Shown here in pieces: positions 18,477 through 28,794 of a DNA stretch of 64,000 bases. This DNA comes from Nocardioides sp. W7 (GTDB lineage: Bacteria; Actinomycetota; Actinomycetes; Propionibacteriales; Nocardioidaceae). Made by a program: the position numbers and the translations under genes. Positions within the stretch are counted from its first letter, which is position 1; every line of letters begins with the position of its first letter. The notes beneath the pieces are model-generated. The model was not told the DNA's origin and did no database searches. It was given only the letters and a program-made list of their open reading frames with translations. The DNA is taken from assembly GCF_022919075.1 (NCBI RefSeq), contig NZ_CP095078.1:3720001-3784000 (forward strand), read 5' to 3'.

Positions 18477-20002
18477 CGAGGCCGTACGTCAACCCGCTCC
18501 GCGACCCGGCCGACCGGCGGCTGCCGCGGATCGCCGGACCCTGCGGCCTGGTGCTGTTCGGCGTCACCGGCGACCTGTCGCGCAAGAAGATCATGCCGGC
18601 CATCTACGACCTCGCGAACCGGGGCCTGCTGCCGCCCGGCTTCAGCCTGGTCGGGTTCGCGCGCCGCGACTGGGCCGACCAGGACTTCGCCCAGATCGTC
18701 CACGACTCGGTGAAGGCGCACGCGCGCACCGAGTTCCGCGAGGAGGTCTGGCGGCAGCTGGCCGAGGGGTTCCGGTTCGTCCCGGGCAACTTCGACGACG
18801 ACCACGCCTTCGCCCAGCTGCGTCGCACCATCGAGGAGCTCGACGAGGTCCGCGGCACCGACGGCAACCACGCGTTCTACCTGGCCATCCCGCCGGGCTT
18901 CTTCGGCGACGTGGTCGGTCAGCTGGACGAGCACGGCCTGGCCCAGGCGCCCGACGGCTCGTGGCGACGGGTGGTCGTCGAGAAGCCGTTCGGTCACGAC
19001 CTCGCCTCCGCCCAGGAGCTCGACCGGGTCCTCGCCGGCGTCTTCTCCGAGGACTCCGTGTTCCGCATCGACCACTACCTGGGCAAGGAGACGGTGCAGA
19101 ACATCCTGGCGATCCGGTTCGCCAACGAGATGTTCGAGCCGCTCTGGAACGCCAACTACGTCGACCACGTGCAGATCACCATGGCCGAGGACGTCGGCAT
19201 CGGCGGCCGGGCCGGCTACTACGACGGCATCGGCGCGGCCCGCGACGTCATCCAGAACCACCTGCTGCAGCTGATGGCCCTGGTGGCGATGGAGGAGCCG
19301 ACGTCCTTCGACGCCGAGAGCCTACGCATCGAGAAGCAGAAGGTGCTCTCCTCCGTCGTCCTGCCCCGCCGCCTCGACCTGACGACGGCCCGCGGGCAGT
19401 ACGCCGCCGGCTGGGCGGGCGGCGAGAAGGTCACCGGCTTCCACGACGAGGAGGGCGTGGCCGCGGACTCGACGACCGAGACGTACGCCGCCGTCACCCT
19501 GCACGTCGCCACCCGGCGCTGGGCCGGCGTGCCGTTCTACCTGCGCACCGGGAAGCGGCTGGGCCGCCGGGTCACCGAGGTCGCGGTCGTCTTCAAGCGG
19601 GCGCCGCACCAGCCGTTCAGCGAGCACTCCACCGAGGAGCTCACCCAGAACGCCCTGGTGATCCGGGTCCAGCCCGACGAGGGGATGACCGTCCGGTTCG
19701 GCTCCAAGGTGCCCGGCACCCAGATGGAGATCCGCGACGTCAACATGGACTTCGTGTACGGCGGCTCGTTCACCGAGTCGTCGCCGGAGGCCTACGAGCG
19801 GCTGATCCTCGACGTACTCCTGGGCGACCCGCCGCTCTTCCCGCGCAGCGAGGAGGTCGAGCTCTCCTGGAAGATCCTCGACCCGATCCTCGAGGCGTGG
19901 GCGAAGAAGGGGGCTCCCGACGCCTACCCGTCCGGCGGCTGGGGCCCAGAATCGGCCGACAAGATGCTGGCCCGCGACGGCCGGGTCTGGCGACGACCGT
20001 GA
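18473..20002 (+). CDS. zwf: Glucose-6-phosphate 1-dehydrogenase
   Basis: This 509-aa enzyme oxidises glucose 6-phosphate to 6-phosphogluconolactone with NADP. The dinucleotide motif is [11 protein letters not shown] near residue 27, and the active-site motif [13 protein letters not shown] carries the conserved histidine. The start ATG at 18473 overlaps the pgi stop (ATGA). A longer upstream frame inside pgi was rejected. It is followed by opcA, whose product is needed for Zwf activity in actinobacteria and cyanobacteria. Confidence 0.97.
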   Translation: MTRPYVNPLRDPADRRLPRIAGPCGLVLFGVTGDLSRKKIMPAIYDLANRGLLPPGFSLVGFARRDWADQDFAQIVHDSVKAHARTEFREEVWRQLAEGFRFVPGNFDDDHAFAQLRRTIEELDEVRGTDGNHAFYLAIPPGFFGDVVGQLDEHGLAQAPDGSWRRVVVEKPFGHDLASAQELDRVLAGVFSEDSVFRIDHYLGKETVQNILAIRFANEMFEPLWNANYVDHVQITMAEDVGIGGRAGYYDGIGAARDVIQNHLLQLMALVAMEEPTSFDAESLRIEKQKVLSSVVLPRRLDLTTARGQYAAGWAGGEKVTGFHDEEGVAADSTTETYAAVTLHVATRRWAGVPFYLRTGKRLGRRVTEVAVVFKRAPHQPFSEHSTEELTQNALVIRVQPDEGMTVRFGSKVPGTQMEIRDVNMDFVYGGSFTESSPEAYERLILDVLLGDPPLFPRSEEVELSWKILDPILEAWAKKGAPDAYPSGGWGPESADKMLARDGRVWRRP

Positions 20003-20012
20003 GGACGCCGAC

Positions 20013-20951
20013 ATGATCGAGCTCCTGGACACCAACTCGGCCGGGATCGCCGCGGAGTTCCTCCGGGCCCGCACCCGCGCCGGCAGCCCGGCGATGGGCA
20101 TGGTGATGACCCTGGTCATCGTCGTGGACGAGGACGAGGCCGAGGAGGCCATGCGCGTCGCGCGCGAGGCCGCCCACGAGCACCCCGCCCGGGTGCTCGG
20201 CGTGATCCTGGGCGACGGACGCGGCTCCGGCGTCGTCAACGCCCAGGTCGGAACCGGCTCCGGCTGGACCGGGGAGACCGCACTGATCCGGCTTCAGGGC
20301 GAGGTCGTCAAGCACCCCGAGTCGGTGGTGCTCCCGCTGCTGCTGCCCGACTCCCCCGTCGCCGCCTGGTGGCCCTCCGACCCGCCGGAGGACCCGGCCG
20401 CCGACCCGCTCGGCCGGCTCGCCCAGCGGCGGATCACCGACGCGGCCGCGGCGACCCACGCCCGGACCAAGGCCATCCACACCCAGTGCGCCCGGTACGT
20501 CCGCGGCAACACGGACCTGGCCTGGACCCGGATCACCCCGTGGCGAGCGCTGCTCGCGGCCGCGCTCGACCAGCACCCGCTCAAGGTCACCTCGGCGTCG
20601 GTCTCCGCCGAGAGGATCAGCCCGTCCGCCGACCTGCTCGTCGCGTGGCTCGCGGACCGGCTGCGGGTCTCCGTGGACCGGCGGACCACCGACGGACCGG
20701 GCATCACCGAGGTCGTCCTGGAGACCGGCGAGGGCCCGATCCGGATCTCCCGCGCGGACGGCAAGCTCGCGACGTTCTCCAGCCCCGAGCGTCCGGACCG
20801 GCCGATCGCGCTCAAGCGCCGGGACCGGCCCGAGCTGCTGGCCGAGGAGCTGCGTCGCCTCGACGAGGACGACGTGTACGCCGCGACCACCCGCTACCTG
20901 GCCCGCCAGCACCCCCAGTCCTCGACGAAGCGGAAGAAGGCCTCCCCGTGA
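20013..20951 (+). CDS. opcA: Glucose-6-phosphate dehydrogenase assembly protein OpcA
   Basis: This 312-aa OpcA-family protein assembles or activates Zwf. The family segments VVLPLLLPDSPVAAWWP and ARYVRGNTDLAWTRITPWRALLAA are seen (given here in two pieces: VVLPLLLPDSP, WTRITPWR). It lies 10 nt after zwf and overlaps pgl by 4 nt, the standard zwf-opcA-pgl order of actinobacteria. The C-terminus is lysine-rich (TKRKKASP). Confidence 0.95.
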   Translation: MIELLDTNSAGIAAEFLRARTRAGSPAMGMVMTLVIVVDEDEAEEAMRVAREAAHEHPARVLGVILGDGRGSGVVNAQVGTGSGWTGETALIRLQGEVVKHPESVVLPLLLPDSPVAAWWPSDPPEDPAADPLGRLAQRRITDAAAATHARTKAIHTQCARYVRGNTDLAWTRITPWRALLAAALDQHPLKVTSASVSAERISPSADLLVAWLADRLRVSVDRRTTDGPGITEVVLETGEGPIRISRADGKLATFSSPERPDRPIALKRRDRPELLAEELRRLDEDDVYAATTRYLARQHPQSSTKRKKASP

Positions 20952-21691
20952 CCAGCTCCCCCCGCATCGAGGTCCATCCGGACGCCGCCGACCTGGCGAC
21001 CGCGGTCGCCGGCGAGCTGCTCTCCCGGCTCGCCGACGCCCAGGACGCCGGTCGGGTCCCGCACCTCGGGCTCACGGGCGGCTCGATCGCGGAGGCCGTG
21101 CACCGCGAGATCGCCCGACTCTCCCCCGGCTCGGAGGTCGACTGGTCCCGGGTCGTCGTCTGGTGGGGCGACGAGCGGTTCGTCGCCCCGGACTCGCCCG
21201 ACCGCAACGCGGTCGACGCCCGCGCCGCGTTCCTCGACGTCCTGGGCGTTCCGGCCGAGCACGTCCACGAGATGCCCTCGACCCAGGACGCGCCCGACGT
21301 CGACGCCGCTGCGGCGGCGTACTCCGCGGAGCTGCGGGAGCACGGGGCCGGCCAGTTCGAGGTGCTGATGCTCGGCATGGGTCCCGACGGGCACGTCGCC
21401 TCGCTCTTCCCCGGCCACCCAGCGATCGACATCGCCGACCAGGTGGCCGTGGGGGTCACCGGTTCGCCCAAGCCGCCGCCCGAGCGGGTCACCCTGACCT
21501 TCGCGGCCCTCAACCGGTCGGCGTCGGTCTGGTTCCTGGTCAGCGGCGAGGGCAAGGCCGCGGCGGTCGCGCGCGCCCACTCCGGCACCGCCGACGCCCC
21601 CGTCGACCCGCACCTGGTGCCCGCCGCCGGCGTGTCCGGGCTGGAGGAGACCATCTGGTTCCTCGACCGGGAGTCGGCCTCTGCGATCTGA
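20948..21691 (+). CDS. pgl: 6-phosphogluconolactonase (DevB/Pgl type)
   Basis: This 247-aa enzyme hydrolyses 6-phosphoglucono-lactone, the Zwf product. Motifs are HLGLTGGS, WWGDERFVAPDSPDRN and LGMGPDGHVASLFPG, the last holding the catalytic GxDGHxASLFP signature. The GTG start at 20948 overlaps the opcA stop (GTGA). It closes the pentose phosphate operon. No gnd gene follows; a family B repeat and the convergent rbpA come next. Confidence 0.95.
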   Translation: MTSSPRIEVHPDAADLATAVAGELLSRLADAQDAGRVPHLGLTGGSIAEAVHREIARLSPGSEVDWSRVVVWWGDERFVAPDSPDRNAVDARAAFLDVLGVPAEHVHEMPSTQDAPDVDAAAAAYSAELREHGAGQFEVLMLGMGPDGHVASLFPGHPAIDIADQVAVGVTGSPKPPPERVTLTFAALNRSASVWFLVSGEGKAAAVARAHSGTADAPVDPHLVPAAGVSGLEETIWFLDRESASAI

Positions 21692-21701
21692 GCATGTCGT
21701 C

Positions 21702-21848
21702 GGTCGAGTAGCGAGCGCCAGCGAGCAGGTCGGTGGTCGGGTAGCGAGCGCCAGCGAGCGTATCGAGACCCGCTCCCGGGCGTCTCGCGAGAGCTGGACG
21801 AGGTCTCGACACGCGGGTCGCTCGACCACCGTCAGCGGATCCGCTGAC
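21702..21848. repeat. Intergenic repeat family B, copy 2, extended inverted structure
   Basis: A 25-bp unit with one mismatch (GGTCGAGTAGCGAGCGCCAG... and GGTCGGGTAGCGAGC...) occurs at 21702-21726 and 21735-21759. The right arm GGTCTCGACACGCGGG...CTCGACCACC (21802-21830) is its inverted partner. A perfect 18-bp palindrome GTCAGCGGATCCGCTGAC closes the element at 21831-21848. It fills the gap between convergent pgl and rbpA. Confidence 0.75.
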
Positions 21849-21857
21849 GCGTCTCCG

Positions 21858-22217
21858 CTAGAAGATCAGGTCGCCGGACTTGCGCCGCGAGCGGAGCAGC
21901 TGGAGCGCCTCGTCCAGGATGTCCTGGGCCTCCTTGTCGGAGCGGCGCTCCTTCACGTAGGCCAGGTGCGTCTTGTACGGCTCGACCTTGTTCGCGGGCG
22001 GGGCGTTGTCCGAGTCGCGCCCGGCCGGGAGCCCGCACTTGGGGCAGTCCCACGACTCCGGCGCTACCGCCTCGATCGCGAACGTCACCACAGCGCTGTG
22101 CCCGCGCGAGCAGAAGTACGACACAGCCTGCCGCGGGGCGGCATCACCGCGCTCCGCCTCGCCCATCGGGCCTGCGCCGACCCGACTTCCACGAATGGCG
22201 TTTCCTCCACCAGCCAC
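21858..22217 (-). CDS. rbpA: RNA polymerase-binding protein RbpA
   Basis: This 119-aa actinobacterial transcription activator binds RNA polymerase and the principal sigma factor. The zinc-binding core has cysteines in YFCSRGH and WDCPKCGLP. The C-terminal sigma-interacting helix follows KTHLAYVKERRSDKEA. It starts with GTG, and the AGGAC upstream is a modest ribosome binding site. It lies downstream of secG on the same strand with a 44-nt gap. Confidence 0.95.
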   Translation of the reverse strand: MAGGGNAIRGSRVGAGPMGEAERGDAAPRQAVSYFCSRGHSAVVTFAIEAVAPESWDCPKCGLPAGRDSDNAPPANKVEPYKTHLAYVKERRSDKEAQDILDEALQLLRSRRKSGDLIF

Positions 22218-22261
22218 AGTGACGGTGTCCTGTCTCTTCGAAGGTCCCGAGAGGGAACTGG

Positions 22262-22495
22262 TTAGGGGTAGGCGAGCAGGAGGCCGAGCGCGATGACGCA
22301 GGCGAACCAGATCACGCCGAGCCCGACGGTCAGGCGGTCGAGGTTGCGCTCGGCGATCGACGAGCCACCCAGGGAGCTGGAGACGCCGCCGCCGAACATG
22401 TCGGAGAGGCCACCCCCGCGTCCCTTGTGCAGGAGCACCATGAGGATCATCAGGGCGCTCGTGATCATGAGCACGACAGTGAAGACGGTAGTCAC
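22262..22495 (-). CDS. secG: Preprotein translocase subunit SecG
   Basis: This 77-aa membrane protein of the SecYEG channel has two hydrophobic helices (about residues 3-22 and 55-75). Between them is the SecG-typical loop LLHKGRGGGLSDMFGGG. The GTG start at 22495 (VTTVFTVV) has AGGA nine bases before it. A longer frame would run into tpiA and lacks similarity to anything expected. Its place after gap-pgk-tpiA is conserved in actinobacteria. Confidence 0.93.
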   Translation of the reverse strand: MTTVFTVVLMITSALMILMVLLHKGRGGGLSDMFGGGVSSSLGGSSIAERNLDRLTVGLGVIWFACVIALGLLLAYP

Positions 22496-22526
22496 GAGAA
22501 TAAATCCTACGTCACACGCGCGCGGA

Positions 22527-23318
22527 TCAGAGGACCGGCATGTCGTAGAAGCGGCAGATACCGCTGAACTCGTCGACCTGCAGGCTCGCTCCGCCGACCA
22601 GACACCCGTCGACATCCTCCTTGGCCATGATGCCGGCGACGTTCGCGGCCTTGACCGAACCGCCGTACAGGACCCGTACGGCGTCGGCGGCGGCGTCTCC
22701 GTGCGTCTCCCGGATGCTGCTCCGGATGGCCGCACAGACCTCCTGGGCGTCCTCGGGGGTCGCCACCTCGCCGGTGCCGATCGCCCAGACGGGCTCGTAG
22801 GCGACGACCAGGCCGCCGACCTGCTCGGCGGTGAACCCCGCCAGCGAGCCGGTGACCTGGGCGAGGCAGTAGGCGACCTGCTCGCCCGCCTGACGGACCT
22901 CCAGGCCCTCGCCCACGCACACGATCGGGGTCATGCCGGCCGCGAGCGCCTTGGTGGCCTTGGCGTTGACGATCTCGTCGCTCTCGGCGTGGTACTCCCG
23001 ACGCTCGCTGTGGCCGACCACGACGTAGGAGCAGCCCAGCTTGGCCAGCATGCCGGCCGAGATCTCGCCGGTGTAGGCGCCCGAGTCGTGAACGGAGACG
23101 TCCTGGGCGGCGTACTTGACCGCCAGCCGGTCGCCGTCGACGAGGGTCTGCACCGAGCGCAGGTCGGTGAACGGCGGTACGACGACCACCTCGACCTTGC
23201 CGTGGTCGTGCCGCTTGTCGGACAGCGTCCAGGCGAGCTTCTGGACCAGCACCACCGCTTCCTGGTGGTTGAGGTTCATCTTCCAGTTGCCCGCCATCAG
23301 CGGGATGCGCTTGCTCAT
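22527..23318 (-). CDS. tpiA: Triosephosphate isomerase
   Basis: This 263-aa TIM-barrel enzyme interconverts dihydroxyacetone phosphate and glyceraldehyde 3-phosphate. Catalytic residues are N11 and K13 in GNWKMN, H103 in VVVGHSERR and E174 in [12 protein letters not shown], and the phosphate-binding [10 protein letters not shown] is present. ATG 23318 has AGGAG six bases upstream. It is separated from pgk by a 78-nt gap holding two tight hairpins, which may tune expression between the two. Confidence 0.97.
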   Translation of the reverse strand: MSKRIPLMAGNWKMNLNHQEAVVLVQKLAWTLSDKRHDHGKVEVVVVPPFTDLRSVQTLVDGDRLAVKYAAQDVSVHDSGAYTGEISAGMLAKLGCSYVVVGHSERREYHAESDEIVNAKATKALAAGMTPIVCVGEGLEVRQAGEQVAYCLAQVTGSLAGFTAEQVGGLVVAYEPVWAIGTGEVATPEDAQEVCAAIRSSIRETHGDAAADAVRVLYGGSVKAANVAGIMAKEDVDGCLVGGASLQVDEFSGICRFYDMPVL

Positions 23319-23347
23319 GATGCTCCTGAGGTCGGGGCGGTCGGGGT

Positions 23348-23393
23348 CTGGGGCGGAGCCCCAGTGGGGGTCCACGGGGGCGGAGCCCCCGTG
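23348..23393 (-). other. Two tandem GGA-loop hairpins between pgk and tpiA
   Basis: Hairpin 1 is CTGGGGC-GGA-GCCCCAG (23348-23364), with a 7-bp stem. Hairpin 2 is CACGGGGGC-GGA-GCCCCCGTG (23373-23393), with a 9-bp stem. Both are perfect and share the same loop. They begin 3 nt past the pgk stop and lie 29 nt before the tpiA start codon. They could attenuate transcription or act as an mRNA processing or stability element. Confidence 0.65.
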
Positions 23394-23396
23394 CGG

Positions 23397-24611
23397 TTAG
23401 TGCTCCAGGACCTTGATGCCGGGGAGCTCCTTGCCCTCGAGGTACTCGAGGGAGGCGCCACCACCGGTGGAGATGTGTCCGAACGCCGATTCGTCGAAGC
23501 CGAGGGCGCGCACCGCCGCCGCCGAGTCTCCGCCGCCGACGACAGAGAGACCGTCGACCCGGGTGAGCGCCTCGGCGACCGCGCGGGTCCCCTCGGCGAA
23601 CGCGGCGACCTCGAAGACACCCATCGGACCGTTCCAGAACACCGTGCGCGCGTCGGCCAGCGCCGCGGCGAACGCGGCCCCGGACTCCGGGCCGATGTCG
23701 AGACCGAGCGCGTCGGCGGGGATCTCGGTGGCGGGCACGACCTGCGGTTCCGGGGTGCGGTCGCCGGCCGGGAACGCGGTGTCGACCACGATGTCGGTCG
23801 GCAGCACGATCTCGACGCCGGACTCCTCGGCGCGGGCCAGGTACGCCCGGCACGTGTCGAGCTGGTCGGCCTCGAGGAGGCTCTTGCCGACCTCGTGGCC
23901 CTGGGCCTTGAGGAAGGTGAAGACCATGCCGCCGCCGATCAGCAGCTTGTCGGCCTTGTCGAGCAGGTTGTCGATGACACCCAGCTTGTCGGAGACCTTC
24001 GAGCCGCCGAGGACGACGACGTACGGCCGCTCCGGGGACTCGGTGAGCCGCTTCATCACGTCGAGCTCGGTGGCGACCAGGCCACCCATCGCGTGCGGGA
24101 GACGCTGCGCGACGTCGTACACGGACGCCTGCTTGCGGTGCACCACGCCGAAGCCGTCGGAGACGAACGCGTCGGCGAGCGCGGCGAGCTGGTCGGCGAA
24201 CGCGGCACGCTCGGCCTCGTCCTTGCTGGTCTCGCCGGCGTTGAACCGGACGTTCTCCAGCACCGCGACCTGGCCGTCGGCCAGGCCGGCGACCGTGGAC
24301 TGCGCGGACTCCCCGACGGTGTCGGTCGCGAAGGCGACGTCCTGCCCGAGCAGCTCGCCGAGGCGGGCAGCGACCGGGCGCAGGGAGTAGCGGTCCTCGG
24401 GGGCGCCCTTCGGACGACCGAGGTGCGCCGTCACGACCACCCGCGCACCGGCCTCGGCCAGGGTGCGGATGGTCGGGACGCTGGCGCGGATCCGGCCGTC
24501 GTCGGTGATGGTGCTGCCATCGAGCGGGACGTTGAGGTCCGAGCGGACCAGGACGCGCTTGCCCCGGACCCCCTGCTCGATCAACGAGGCGAGCGTGCCG
24601 TTGTCAGTCAT
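23397..24611 (-). CDS. pgk: Phosphoglycerate kinase
   Basis: This 404-aa glycolytic kinase transfers phosphate from 1,3-bisphosphoglycerate to ADP. Signature segments are [39 protein letters not shown] and [11 protein letters not shown]. Length and start ([10 protein letters not shown]) are standard. It begins 3 nt after the gap stop codon, so gap and pgk are one transcript. Confidence 0.97.
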   Translation of the reverse strand: MTDNGTLASLIEQGVRGKRVLVRSDLNVPLDGSTITDDGRIRASVPTIRTLAEAGARVVVTAHLGRPKGAPEDRYSLRPVAARLGELLGQDVAFATDTVGESAQSTVAGLADGQVAVLENVRFNAGETSKDEAERAAFADQLAALADAFVSDGFGVVHRKQASVYDVAQRLPHAMGGLVATELDVMKRLTESPERPYVVVLGGSKVSDKLGVIDNLLDKADKLLIGGGMVFTFLKAQGHEVGKSLLEADQLDTCRAYLARAEESGVEIVLPTDIVVDTAFPAGDRTPEPQVVPATEIPADALGLDIGPESGAAFAAALADARTVFWNGPMGVFEVAAFAEGTRAVAEALTRVDGLSVVGGGDSAAAVRALGFDESAFGHISTGGGASLEYLEGKELPGIKVLEH

Positions 24612-24614
24612 GCC

Positions 24615-25787
<1,173 letters not shown>

Positions 25788-25806
25788 TCATCGGCGAAAC
25801 CGACTC

Positions 25807-25880
25807 GGTCTCGACACGCCGGTTGCGGCTTCGTTCCTCAGCCGCACGGCTCGCTCGACCACCATCAGCGGGTCCGCTGG
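25807..25880. repeat. Intergenic repeat family B, copy 3
   Basis: It begins GGTCTCGACACGCCGG and ends CTCGCTCGACCACCATCAGC followed by GGGTCCGCTGG, matching the right half of copy 2 including its terminal palindrome in degenerate form. It lies between the whiA stop and the gap promoter. Confidence 0.65.
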
Positions 25881-25891
25881 CGCGTCCCCGC

Positions 25892-26878
25892 TCATGCATC
25901 CTCGGCGAGCATGTCGGGGGTCAGCGAGGCCTCGGTGTCGGGGATCCCCAGCTCCTCGGCGCGCTTGTCGGCCATCGCCAGCAGCCGGCGGATGCGGCCG
26001 GCGATGGCGTCCTTGGTGAGCACCGGCTCGTGCAGCTGCCCGAGCTCCTCGAGCGAGGCCTGCTTGTGCTCCAGGCGGAGCGCACCGGCCATCTTGAGAT
26101 GGTCGGGCATCTCCTCGCCGAGGATCTCGATCGCCCGCTCGACCCGGGCGCCGGCGGCGACCGCGGCGCGGGCCGAGCGGCGCAGGTTGGCGTCGTCGAA
26201 GTTGGCGAGCCGGTTGGCGGTGGCCCGGACCTCGCGGCGCATCCGTCGCTCCTCCCAGGCCATCAGCGCCTCGTGCGCGCCGAGCCGGGTCAGCAGCTGC
26301 CCGATGGCGTCGCCGTCGCGGATCACCACCCGGTCCACGCCCCGGACCTCGCGGGCCTTGGCCTGGATGCCGAGCCGCCGGGCGACACCGACCAGCGCGA
26401 GCGCGGCCTCCGGTCCCGGACAGGTGACCTCGAGGGACGACGAGCGTCCCGGCTCGGTGAGGGACCCGTGGGCGAGGAACGCGCCGCGCCACGCGGCGAC
26501 GGCGTCGCAGCCGCCGCCCGACACCACGGCCGGCGGGAGCCCCCGGACGGGTCGACCGCGCTGGTCGAGCAGCCCGGTCTGCCGGGCCAGCGCCTCGCCG
26601 TCGCGCGCGATCCGGACCAGGTAGCGACTGCCCCTGCGGATGCCGTTGCCCTGCACCACCACGACGTCGGCCTGGTGGCCGTAGACCTCCAGGACGTCGG
26701 TGCGCAGCCGGCGGGCGGCGGCGCCGGTGTCGAGCTCGGCCTCCACCACGATCCGGCCGCTCACGATGTGCAGCCCGCCTGCGAACCGCAGCAGCGAGGC
26801 GACCTCGGCCTTGCGGCAGCACGTCTTGGTGGTCTGGGTGCTGGCGAGTTCCGCCTTCACCTGTGCCGTCATCGCCAT
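25892..26878 (-). CDS. whiA: Sporulation/cell division regulator WhiA
   Basis: This 328-aa DNA-binding protein has a LAGLIDADG-derived N-terminal domain and a C-terminal helix-turn-helix. The start [11 protein letters not shown] at 26878 matches the usual WhiA N-terminus. Other family segments are [18 protein letters not shown] and the C-terminal [17 protein letters not shown] helix ([16 protein letters not shown]). WhiA directs sporulation septation in Streptomyces and is kept in non-sporulating actinobacteria. It follows yvcK in the conserved uvrC-rapZ-yvcK-whiA order. Confidence 0.95.
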   Translation of the reverse strand: MAMTAQVKAELASTQTTKTCCRKAEVASLLRFAGGLHIVSGRIVVEAELDTGAAARRLRTDVLEVYGHQADVVVVQGNGIRRGSRYLVRIARDGEALARQTGLLDQRGRPVRGLPPAVVSGGGCDAVAAWRGAFLAHGSLTEPGRSSSLEVTCPGPEAALALVGVARRLGIQAKAREVRGVDRVVIRDGDAIGQLLTRLGAHEALMAWEERRMRREVRATANRLANFDDANLRRSARAAVAAGARVERAIEILGEEMPDHLKMAGALRLEHKQASLEELGQLHEPVLTKDAIAGRIRRLLAMADKRAEELGIPDTEASLTPDMLAEDA

Positions 26879-26950
26879 ACGGCCGATCCTGCCACGCGCG
26901 TCAATCACCCCCGGCGTCCAGGGGGACGGCTCCGTGAGCGGAATCTCAGG

Positions 26951-27922
26951 TCAGCCCTGCTCCAGGATCCGGGCGTACGCCGCGGCGAGCAGCGCCGGGT
27001 CGTGCCGCGCCGAGCCGACGTGCTCGGCGACCTCCTCGACCACGAGCGCGGCACCGGTGGCGGCCACCATCTGCTGGAGCTCGTGGAGGTCCTCGCCGAC
27101 GCTGCTGCGGTCGGCGAGGACCGTGTGCACCTGCAGGTCGGGGGCGTGCTCGGCCAGCACCGAGAGGTGGTCGGCCGGGCCGAAGCCCGGGGTCTCCCCC
27201 GCCTGCTCCTCGAGGTTGAGCACGACGATCACCCGGGCCTCGGTGCGCACCAGCGCGTCGCGCATGGCCGGCACCATCAGGTGCGGGATGACCGAGGTGA
27301 ACCAGGAGCCGGGGCCGATGACGACCCAGTCGGCCTCCTCGACCGCGGCCACCGCCTCCGGGCAGGGCTCGGGGTCGGGCGGGTCGAGCGCGATCTCGAC
27401 GATCACCCCGTCGGTGGTGGCGACCTCGACCTGGCCCCGCACCAGGGTCAGCGCGTCCGGGTCGTCGGCGACCAGGCCGCGGACGTCCGCGGTGATGTCC
27501 ATCGGGGTCAGCGCCATCGGCAGCACCCGGCCCTTGGCGCCGAGCAGCCGCCCCACCCGGTCGAGGGCGTCGACGTGGTCGCCGAGAAGCTCCCAGAGCC
27601 CGACGATCAGCAGGTTGCCGACCACATGGCCCTTCATGTCGCCGGCGCCGGCGAAGCGGTGCTGCAGGACGTTGGACCAGGTGGTGCCCCACTCGTCGTC
27701 GCCGCACAGGGCGGCGAGTGCCATCCGCAGGTCGCCGGGCGGGAGCACGTTGAACTGACCCCGCAGCCGGCCGGAGGAGCCACCGTTGTCGGCCACCGTC
27801 ACGATCGCGGTGAGCTCGTCGACCGTCAGGTCGTCGACGAGTCGGCGCAGGGCACGCAGCGAGGTGTGCAGGCCGTGCCCGCCTCCGAAGGCGACGACCG
27901 ACTGGGCACGCGGCCCGGTCAT
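26951..27922 (-). CDS. YvcK/CofD-like gluconeogenesis factor family protein
   Basis: This 323-aa member of the CofD-like (YvcK) family is, in Firmicutes and mycobacteria, needed for growth on gluconeogenic carbon and linked to cell-wall precursor supply through UDP-sugar binding. Family segments are VAFGGGHGLHTSLRALR, VTVADNGGSSGRLR, GDMKGHVVGNLL and VVIGPGSWFTSVIPHL. It overlaps rapZ by 4 nt (ATGA), and whiA starts 72 nt downstream. It is not the F420 enzyme CofD itself, judging by this neighbourhood and the GGGHG motif. Confidence 0.93.
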   Translation of the reverse strand: MTGPRAQSVVAFGGGHGLHTSLRALRRLVDDLTVDELTAIVTVADNGGSSGRLRGQFNVLPPGDLRMALAALCGDDEWGTTWSNVLQHRFAGAGDMKGHVVGNLLIVGLWELLGDHVDALDRVGRLLGAKGRVLPMALTPMDITADVRGLVADDPDALTLVRGQVEVATTDGVIVEIALDPPDPEPCPEAVAAVEEADWVVIGPGSWFTSVIPHLMVPAMRDALVRTEARVIVVLNLEEQAGETPGFGPADHLSVLAEHAPDLQVHTVLADRSSVGEDLHELQQMVAATGAALVVEEVAEHVGSARHDPALLAAAYARILEQG

Positions 27923-28791
27923 TCCCGCCCCAGGTCGCGGTGGACGGCGCGGGCGACGTACCCCTGCTCGCTGAGGCGGCGCGCGATCTCCTCGGTCATC
28001 GCGACGCTGCGGTGCTTGCCGCCCGTGCAGCCGATGGCCACCCGCATGAAGCGCTTGCCCTCGCGGAGGTAGCCCTCGGCGACCCCGGTGAGCACCGGGA
28101 CGTAGCCGTCCAGGAACTCCTCGGCCCCGGGCCGGCTGCGGACGTACTCGGCGACCTCGGGGTCCTTCCCGGTGCCCGGTCGCAGCTCGGGGATCCAGTG
28201 CGGGTTGGGCAGGAAGCGCATGTCGGCGATGAAGTCGGCGTCGACGGGGATGCCGTACTTGAAGCCGAAGCTCAGAACGGTGACCCGCAGCTGCGTCGTG
28301 TCGGGGGTGCCGAACGCCTCGGAGATCCGGTCGGTGAGCTGGTGGACGTTGAGCGCGCTGGTGTCGATGACCAGGTCGGCGGAGCTGCGCAGGTCGGCCA
28401 GGACCCGGCGCTCGCGCTCGAGGCCGTCGAGCAGCCGACCGCTGCCCTGCAGGGGGTGCGGCCGCCGGGCGGCCTCCTGACGCCGGACGAGCACCTCGTC
28501 GGTGGCGTCGAGGAAGACCAGGGTGGCGTTGCGGCCGCTGGCGCCGTGGGCGAGGTTGGCCTGCAGCGAGCCGAAGAACGAGCCGGACCGGACGTCGACG
28601 ACCACCGCGATCGGCTGACCCGGACCGCGGCTGCCGTCGACCAGGCGGACCACGTCGCTGAGCAGGCTCGGCGGCAGGTTGTCGACCACGAAGTAGCCGA
28701 GGTCCTCCAGCTCCTTGGCCGCCGTGCTGCGACCGGCACCGGTCATGCCGGTGACGACGACCAGCTCGCCGGTCGGGGCGACTTGCTCCAT
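27919..28791 (-). CDS. rapZ: RNase adapter/nucleotide-binding protein RapZ
   Basis: This 290-aa P-loop protein of the RapZ/YvcJ family has its nucleotide-binding loop at GMTGAGRSTAAKELEDLGY and the Walker B-like VVVDVRSG. The C-terminal domain contains FGFKYGIPVDADFIADMRF and the IGCTGGKHRSVA motif. In E. coli RapZ controls GlmZ decay. In actinobacteria the role is less clear. It starts 3 nt after the uvrC stop codon and overlaps yvcK by 4 nt. Confidence 0.95.
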   Translation of the reverse strand: MEQVAPTGELVVVTGMTGAGRSTAAKELEDLGYFVVDNLPPSLLSDVVRLVDGSRGPGQPIAVVVDVRSGSFFGSLQANLAHGASGRNATLVFLDATDEVLVRRQEAARRPHPLQGSGRLLDGLERERRVLADLRSSADLVIDTSALNVHQLTDRISEAFGTPDTTQLRVTVLSFGFKYGIPVDADFIADMRFLPNPHWIPELRPGTGKDPEVAEYVRSRPGAEEFLDGYVPVLTGVAEGYLREGKRFMRVAIGCTGGKHRSVAMTEEIARRLSEQGYVARAVHRDLGRE

Positions 28792-28794
28792 GCC

